Assembly: GCA_004558035.1 (NCBI GenBank)
Contig: SFEJ01000045.1
Coordinates: 1 to 10,349 of the forward strand
DNA from: Opitutia bacterium
GTDB taxonomy: Bacteria; Verrucomicrobiota; Verrucomicrobiae; Opitutales; UBA953
Length of the DNA stretch: 10,349 nt
Direction: 5' to 3'
A model generated the notes under the pieces. That model was given only the letters and a program-made list of their open reading frames with translations. It did no database searches and had not been told where the DNA came from. Shown piece after piece: positions 5,775 to 10,349 of this stretch. Both the position numbers and the translations under genes were made by a program. Every line of letters starts with the position of its first letter. The first letter of the stretch is position 1.

Positions 5775-7532
5775 ATGAAGCAGCTCGAACTCGAAAAACG
5801 CACCTCCGTGAACGTCCAGGAAAAGGCGAACCTCATCTGGGCGATAGCCGACAAACTCGTCGGCGTTTACAAACCGCACGAATATGGGAACGTCATTCTG
5901 CCGATGTGCGTCATCAAGCGCTTCAGCGACACGCTCGCGCCGACCAAGGCCGCCGTTCTCGAGAAAAACGCCGAGCTCGCGCGCCGCAAGATCGTCGTCA
6001 GGTCCAGCCAGCTCTGCGCCGCTTCCGGATACGATTTCTACAACGTCAGCCCGTTTTCGTTCGAGAGTCTTCGCTCCACGCCGGAGCAGATCGCGGAAAA
6101 CTTCCGCTTCTACCTGCAGGGTTTTTCGGAAAATGTCATCGACATCATCCAAAAATTCAACTTCGACAACGAAATCACCAAGCTCGCCGACAACGGCATC
6201 CTCTTCAGCGTCATCGACGAATTCTGCACGAAAAAAGCCTACCTCGGCGCCGACGCCGTTTCCGCCGTGGACATGGGTTACGTCTTCGAAGAGCTCGTCC
6301 GCAAATTCTCCGAGAGCTACGACGAACACGCGGGAGCGCATTTCACCGCCCGCGACATCATCTACATGATGGCGGAACTCCTCGTCGCGCCGAACAAAGC
6401 CGAGCTCCGGAAAAACGGAATCACCGCCATGCTCTACGACATGGCGATGGGCACGAGCCAGATGCTCGACTGCCTCGCCGAAAAGCTCCTCGAAATCGAC
6501 CCCGAAGCCGACCTGCACTTCTTCGGGCAGGAGCTCAACGAACAGACCTTCGCCATCGCCAAGGCCAACATGCTCATCCGCGGCGAACACGCCGACAACA
6601 TGAAGCACGGCAACACGCTTTCCGACGACAAGTTCGGAGGCTACCTCTTCGACTACGTCATCTCCAATCCGCCTTTCGGCATCGAATGGAAAAACGAGAA
6701 AAAAGCCGTGGAGGCGGAAGCGCGCCAAGGCGGCGCCGGGCGTTTCGGCGCCGGGCTTCCCTCCGTCGGCGACAGTCAGCAGCTTTTCCTGCTCAACGGC
6801 GTCGCCAAGCTCAAAGACTCCGGACGCATGGCGATCATTCAGAACGGCTCTCCGCTCTTCAAGGGCGACGCCGGTTCCGGCGAAAGCGAAATCCGCGGCT
6901 TTCTCCTCGAAAACGACTGGCTCGAGGCCGTCGTTCAGCTTCCGAACGACATGTTCTACAACACCGGAATCTCCACGTACATTTGGCTGGTCTCCAAGAA
7001 CAAGGCGCGGGAACGCCGAGGCAAAGTCCAGCTCATCGACGCGAGCCGATGCTTCGAGAAACGCCGCAAGAGCCTCGGCAACAAGCGCAACGAGTTCACG
7101 GAACGCTGCATCGCGCTCGTCGCGAAGGCCTACCTCGAATTCGCCGACGCCGCTTATTCCGAAGCCGGAAAGATCGTCGAAAGCAAAATCCGCGACAACG
7201 ACGACTTCAAGTTCACCAAGATCACCGTCGAACGTCCGCTCCGCGACGAAAACGGCGCGCCCGTCTTCAAAAAAGGCAAACCGCAGATCGAGTCCGACAC
7301 CGAGTCCGTGCCGTTCAAGGAGGACGTCGGCGCCTACATGCGGAAAAACGTCCTTCCCTACGCGCCCGACGCAAGGATCAATCCCAAGAAGACCAAGATC
7401 GGCTACGAAATCCCCTTTACCCGCGAATTCTACAAATACGTGCCGCCGCGCCCGAGCGCCGAAATCTTCGAGGAACTCAGACGTCTCGGGGCGCAGGAAG
7501 CGGAGCTCATGAAAAAAATCCTCGGGAAATGA
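5775..7532 (+). CDS. hsdM: Type I restriction-modification DNA methyltransferase subunit HsdM
   Basis: HsdM is the N6-adenine methyltransferase subunit that, with HsdS, protects host DNA and, with HsdR, forms the restriction complex. The 585-residue product opens with the helical HsdM N-terminal domain (NLIWAIADKLVGVYKPHEYG, then CVIKRFSDTL). HFTARDIIYMMAELL leads into the SAM fold. Motif I is LYDMAMGTSQML (Asp222, Gly226, Thr227) instead of the common DPxCGTGGML. FFGQELNEQTFAIAKANMLIRG follows, and the catalytic motif IV is NPPF (298-301) in VISNPPFGIEW. The C-terminal part carries the family's TRD-facing extension. I prefer ATG 5775; a TTG at 5751 with GGAGG seven bases upstream would add eight residues. 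Only one exact CGGGAACG lies here, fewer than in valS or thiC. hsdS follows after two inserted genes. Confidence 0.93.
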   Translation: MKQLELEKRTSVNVQEKANLIWAIADKLVGVYKPHEYGNVILPMCVIKRFSDTLAPTKAAVLEKNAELARRKIVVRSSQLCAASGYDFYNVSPFSFESLRSTPEQIAENFRFYLQGFSENVIDIIQKFNFDNEITKLADNGILFSVIDEFCTKKAYLGADAVSAVDMGYVFEELVRKFSESYDEHAGAHFTARDIIYMMAELLVAPNKAELRKNGITAMLYDMAMGTSQMLDCLAEKLLEIDPEADLHFFGQELNEQTFAIAKANMLIRGEHADNMKHGNTLSDDKFGGYLFDYVISNPPFGIEWKNEKKAVEAEARQGGAGRFGAGLPSVGDSQQLFLLNGVAKLKDSGRMAIIQNGSPLFKGDAGSGESEIRGFLLENDWLEAVVQLPNDMFYNTGISTYIWLVSKNKARERRGKVQLIDASRCFEKRRKSLGNKRNEFTERCIALVAKAYLEFADAAYSEAGKIVESKIRDNDDFKFTKITVERPLRDENGAPVFKKGKPQIESDTESVPFKEDVGAYMRKNVLPYAPDARINPKKTKIGYEIPFTREFYKYVPPRPSAEIFEELRRLGAQEAELMKKILGK

Positions 7533-7554
7533 CGCCCGCCGCCCCTTTATTCCG

Positions 7555-7590
7555 GTTTACAAATCCGATATTTTTTGATTTTTTGTAAAC
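7555..7590 (+). promoter_or_regulatory. Operator-like inverted repeat upstream of the protease gene
   Basis: GTTTACAAA (7555-7563) and TTTGTAAAC (7582-7590) form a perfect 9-bp inverted repeat with an 18-base A/T-rich spacer. It abuts the ATG at 7591 and stands out as A/T-rich against its surroundings. The TTTACA inside the left arm could double as a -35 box. Its place suggests binding and autoregulation by the XRE domain encoded just downstream, which is an inference. Confidence 0.6.
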
Positions 7591-8643
7591 ATGCAACCCG
7601 CCACCGACATCTTCCCCGTCCGTTTCCGACAGGCGCGCGAAATCGCCCGACGTTCTCTGCGCGAACTCGCCTCGGAGCTCCACGTCTCTCACACGCTCCT
7701 CAACCGCTACGAGACCGGCGCCGCGAAGCCGGTCGCGTCCATGCTGCTGAAAATCGCTGACGCGCTCGGCGTCGCTCCGGACTTCTTCTTCCGCAGAGAA
7801 CAGCCGGCGCTGCAGGAAATCCGCTTCCGCAAAAAATCCGCCCTCGGCGCGCGCGAAAAGCGCTCCATCGAAGAACGCGCCAAGGATTTCTTTTCCCGTT
7901 ATCTCGAAATCGAGCAGATCGCCGCGCACGAAACGCCGCCGTTCCCGCGCTTCGAGGCTTCGCGGGAACGCTCGCCCGAAGCTTGGGCTCAGCGCCTGCG
8001 CGAGGACTGGCAGCTCGGAGACGATCCGATTCCCAACCTGCAGCAGCTTCTCGAAAACAAGGGCGTCAAAATTTTTGAAATCGACACCGACAACGAAAAA
8101 TTCGACGGCTTTTCCGCCGTCTGCGGCGACGCCGCCTTTCTCGTGATCGCCTCCTGGCTCAAAAAAGACCTCCCGCGAAAACGCATGACGCTCGCTCACG
8201 AGCTCGGTCACCTGCTCGTCGCCCAGGACGCGTCTTTCTCCGAGGAGGAGCACGAAGCCTTCGCGGACGCCTTCGCCTCGGCCTTCCTCATGCCTCGGGA
8301 CACTTTCTCCAAAATGTTCGGCTGGCGACGTTCCCGCGTTTCGCTCTCGGAGCTGCTTCCCGTCAAAGCCTATTTCGGCGTTTCGATCGCGGCGCTCATG
8401 TACCGCGCGCGCGTGCTCGAGCTCATTTCCGAGTCGTCTTTCCGGCAGTTCTGCATTGTCCGCAACAAATTGGGCTGGCGCAAAAAAGAACCGGACTGCT
8501 ATCGCGGCGAAGAAAGCTCTTCCCGCTTCGAACGGCTCGTGAAAAAAAGCGTCCAGGAAGCCGAAATCTCCGAGTCCAAGGGCGCCGCGCTTCTGGGCGT
8601 TCCCCTCGAGGAACTGAGAAAGGATCTCGCGAATGCCGTCTGA
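7591..8643 (+). CDS. XRE helix-turn-helix / ImmA-IrrE zinc metallopeptidase fusion
   Basis: This 350-residue cytoplasmic protein has two parts. The N-terminal XRE-type DNA-binding domain spans about residues 10-65 (FRQAREIARRSLRELASEL, then VSHTLLNRYETGAAKPVASM and ADALGVAPDFFF). A C-terminal peptidase of the ImmA/IrrE (COG2856) type has HELGH at 203-207 inside MTLAHELGHLLVA, followed by EEHEAFADAFASAFLMP, the usual acidic third-ligand and LMP segment. Relatives cleave repressors (ImmA with ImmR, IrrE with DdrO) or serve as HTH-protease partners in predicted toxin-antitoxin pairs. It lies 58 bases after hsdM behind an operator-like inverted repeat and overlaps the PIN gene by 11 bases, with AAAGGA (8619-8624) as that gene's ribosome site. 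The likely substrate is unknown; the fused HTH itself or the PIN partner are candidates. Three CGGGAACG words lie inside. Confidence 0.9.
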   Translation: MQPATDIFPVRFRQAREIARRSLRELASELHVSHTLLNRYETGAAKPVASMLLKIADALGVAPDFFFRREQPALQEIRFRKKSALGAREKRSIEERAKDFFSRYLEIEQIAAHETPPFPRFEASRERSPEAWAQRLREDWQLGDDPIPNLQQLLENKGVKIFEIDTDNEKFDGFSAVCGDAAFLVIASWLKKDLPRKRMTLAHELGHLLVAQDASFSEEEHEAFADAFASAFLMPRDTFSKMFGWRRSRVSLSELLPVKAYFGVSIAALMYRARVLELISESSFRQFCIVRNKLGWRKKEPDCYRGEESSSRFERLVKKSVQEAEISESKGAALLGVPLEELRKDLANAV

Positions 8644-9154
8644 CGAAGACAGCACGTTCTTCATCCACGACGCCTGTCTGCTGATCGATCTCTGCGCGGG
8701 CGGTCTGCTCCCCGCATGGTTCGAGTCCGGGCGCCGCTTCGCCACGACGACGCTCGTCGTCGCCGAAGTGAAGACGTCCGCGCAAAAAAAGGCGCTCGCC
8801 TCCTTCATCCGCGCGGGAACGCTCGTCGCCGAAGATCCGGAATTCGAAAAATTGCTGCTCGCCGACGGATGGGCGAAAACCCGCCGAGTCAGCCTCGCCG
8901 ACGCCTCCGTCGCGCTGCTCGCGCGGGAACGCGGAGGAATTCTGCTTTCCGGAGACGACCGGCTGCGGAAACGCGCAAAGGAAGACGGCGTCGAAGTGCG
9001 CGGTCTCTTTTGGATTCTGGACACGCTCGTCGGAGAAGCCCGAATCTCGGAAAACGCCGCACTCGGCGCGCTGGACGCGATTCTCGCCGCGGGAGCGCGG
9101 CTCCCGAAGAACGAATGCGAAACCCGTCTCAAAAAATGGAGGACGCAGAAATGA
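8633..9154 (+). CDS. PIN-like nuclease, probable toxin or effector
   Basis: This 173-residue protein has the PIN-domain acidic pattern: IHDACLLIDL with Asp13 and Asp19, TTTLVVAEV with Glu45, VSLADASVALLAR with Asp90, and LLSGDDRLRKRA with Asp108 and Asp109. PIN domains are metal-dependent RNases in VapC-type toxins. The C-terminal tail ILDTLVGEARIS then LPKNECETRLKKW resembles a conserved ending I associate with a PIN-like family found beside XRE/COG2856 proteins; I have not confirmed this by search. Start ATG 8633 has AAAGGA eight bases upstream and overlaps the protease gene; its stop overlaps hsdS by four bases (ATGA), with GGAGGA (9138-9143) as the hsdS ribosome site. I infer that the protease/PIN pair forms a toxin-antitoxin-like unit. 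Two CGGGAACG words lie inside. Confidence 0.8.
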   Translation: MPSDEDSTFFIHDACLLIDLCAGGLLPAWFESGRRFATTTLVVAEVKTSAQKKALASFIRAGTLVAEDPEFEKLLLADGWAKTRRVSLADASVALLARERGGILLSGDDRLRKRAKEDGVEVRGLFWILDTLVGEARISENAALGALDAILAAGARLPKNECETRLKKWRTQK

Positions 9155-10349
9155 CGCGGCCCGCACGAAAAATGAAGCCTTCCGGAATCCCGTGGATCGG
9201 AGACGTTCCCACAGACTGGGAAATCTGCAAGTTGAAATTTGTGGTGAACGCGTTTACGGGAAACAGCATTAAAGACGAAGAAAAAGATTTTTATTCTTCT
9301 TTTCCTTTAGAATCTTCGCATCCATACATTACCACAAAGGATATTGATAAAATCACTGGGAGGATAAACTACGAAAGTGGTCTCCGAACCTTGAAAAGAG
9401 ATACTTTGTTTAAATTAGCTCCAAAATATTCAACGCTCCTCTGCGTGGAAGGAGGAAGTGCAGGAGAGAAGATAGCTTTTACGGAGCAAGATGTAAGCTT
9501 TGTAAACAAGCTCTGTTGTTTTTACACTTCTTCAATAAACAAAAAATATTTGTTTTATTTCCTCTCCTCTTCGGCCTTCAAGGAATGTTTCAAATCGTTT
9601 ATTTCTGGTCTTATCGGGGGCGTCCCCGTGTCTGTATTCAAGAATTTTAACATTTCTATCCCTCCAACGGAAACACAAAAGAAAATTGCGGAATTTCTGG
9701 ACGAAAAATGCGCGGAAATCGACGCACTGATCGCAATAGAGGAAAAAATGATCGCGGAGCTGAAAAGCTACAAGCAGTCCGTCATCACGGAAGCCGTCAC
9801 GCGCGGCGTTCCCGCCGCCGAGAACGCTGCGCGCCCCCTCAAAGACTCCGGCATCCCCTGGCTCGGCTCCGTCCCCGCCCACTGGGAAGTGAAGCAAATT
9901 TCTAGAATATCAAGTGTCGTTCGTGGCGCGTCTCCAAGACCAGCGGGTGATCCCCAATATTTTCATGGAGATTTTATTCCATGGATTACCGTAGCTGAAG
10001 TCACTAAGGACGACGGAAAATTCATTTTCGAGACAGAGACTTTTTTGACAGAGGCAGGAATGCGAAACAGTCGGATAGTAAATTCGGAGACGCTCTTGCT
10101 TTCGAATAGCGGAGCAACGCTTGGCGTTCCTAAAATTACGAAAATTCGCGGATGTATCAATGACGGATCCGTCGCCTTCCTTAATCTTACAGAATCAAAG
10201 GAATTTCTGTTTTATGTCTTAAAATCTAGAACTCAAGAACTTCGCTTACAAATGCAAGGTTCTGGGCAGCCTAACTTGAACACTCAAATTGTAAAATCGA
10301 TGTATGTCCCCGTCCCGACAAGAGAGGAACAGAATGAAATCGTGAATTA
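9151..10349 (+). CDS. hsdS: Type I restriction specificity subunit HsdS, partial (3' end beyond window)
   Basis: HsdS recognises the split target sequence of the type I enzyme and holds the HsdM subunits. The frame opens at ATG 9151, overlaps the PIN stop as ATGA, and stays open for 399 codons to the window edge, so the end is missing. It has the usual two-fold build: SGIPWIGDVPTDWE (11-24) starts target domain 1, PTETQKKIAEFLDEKCAEID and KSYKQSVITEAVTRGV (about 171-222) form the central conserved helix, SGIPWLGSVPAHWE (233-246) starts target domain 2, and PTREEQNEI (from 389) starts the second conserved helix. The two target domains are AT-rich (35-37% and 32-48% GC in lines counted by hand) while the conserved central part is about 75% GC, a sign of exchanged recognition domains. 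hsdR is presumably outside the window. Confidence 0.93.
   Translation, partial: MTRPARKMKPSGIPWIGDVPTDWEICKLKFVVNAFTGNSIKDEEKDFYSSFPLESSHPYITTKDIDKITGRINYESGLRTLKRDTLFKLAPKYSTLLCVEGGSAGEKIAFTEQDVSFVNKLCCFYTSSINKKYLFYFLSSSAFKECFKSFISGLIGGVPVSVFKNFNISIPPTETQKKIAEFLDEKCAEIDALIAIEEKMIAELKSYKQSVITEAVTRGVPAAENAARPLKDSGIPWLGSVPAHWEVKQISRISSVVRGASPRPAGDPQYFHGDFIPWITVAEVTKDDGKFIFETETFLTEAGMRNSRIVNSETLLLSNSGATLGVPKITKIRGCINDGSVAFLNLTESKEFLFYVLKSRTQELRLQMQGSGQPNLNTQIVKSMYVPVPTREEQNEIVN

Larger units (their letters stand above)
84..9814. repeat. Dispersed octamer CGGGAACG, 27 copies
   Basis: Starts on the + strand: 84, 131, 263, 1395, 2743, 3087, 3275, 3480, 4876, 5148, 5274, 5412, 7008, 7963, 8814, 8924. 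Minus-strand copies (read as CGTTCCCG) start at 951, 1037, 1210, 1741, 2188, 2735, 3964, 5266, 7940, 8329, 9807. An 8-base word is expected less than once in this length, allowing for GC content. The base before it is often G and a further C or G commonly follows. Near matches (TGGGAACG at 5885, 9205; GGGGAACG at 335, 8599) were not counted. Confidence 0.85.

Noticed and set aside
2819..5854. Very long (1011-codon) open frame antisense to valS, and a 561-codon one antisense to thiC
   Set aside because: GC-rich codon use leaves antisense frames open; the peptides are Arg/Val/Ala/Glu-rich with no recognisable domain, while the sense frames are complete, well-conserved enzymes.
7591..8643. XRE-protease gene as a lone prophage repressor
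   Set aside because: No phage genes are nearby, it overlaps the PIN gene, and it sits inside the hsd operon, so a toxin-antitoxin or restriction-linked role fits better.

Overview
The window is GC-rich bacterial chromosome. Thymine-containing codons are rare in the core genes; one thiC line I counted by hand (1441-1500) is 70% GC. The intergenic DNA has a style I associate with Verrucomicrobiota, Opitutales-like genomes: period-10 'catccgt'/'tctgcgg' decamers, a 'ctttgcgcctttgcgtcttggcg'-type word split at 770-793, and AAAGCTTAAAG words. This taxonomic hint is a recollection of style and has not been tested by a search.

Layout. Bases 1-904 hold no convincing gene. They are packed with small hairpins, a composite repeat present about three times, and decamer repeats. 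Then come two housekeeping genes: thiC (905-2674, thiamine pyrimidine synthesis) and valS (2837-5548, valyl-tRNA synthetase). valS ends in a clear intrinsic terminator at 5571-5610. From 5775 to the window end is a type I restriction-modification locus on the + strand: hsdM (5775-7532), a gene fusing an XRE helix-turn-helix to an ImmA/IrrE zinc protease (7591-8643), a PIN-like nuclease gene (8633-9154), and hsdS (9151 to beyond the window end). hsdR is not in the window.

How the genes fit together. The protease, PIN and hsdS reading frames overlap by 11 and 4 bases, so they are probably translated as one coupled unit. A perfect 9-bp inverted repeat abuts the protease gene start and looks like an operator. 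The protease/PIN pair resembles a toxin-antitoxin or stress-responsive module embedded between the methylase and specificity genes, where it could guard or stabilise the restriction system.

The strongest unexplained signal is DNA-level. The octamer CGGGAACG occurs 27 times on the two strands, in thiC, valS, hsdM, the protease and PIN genes, hsdS and the intergenic DNA. It is read in all three codon phases and twice appears as a perfect head-to-head palindrome. It is missing from the AT-rich target-recognition parts of hsdS. It behaves like a genome-wide selected word, such as a DNA-uptake, recombination or other protein-binding signal.
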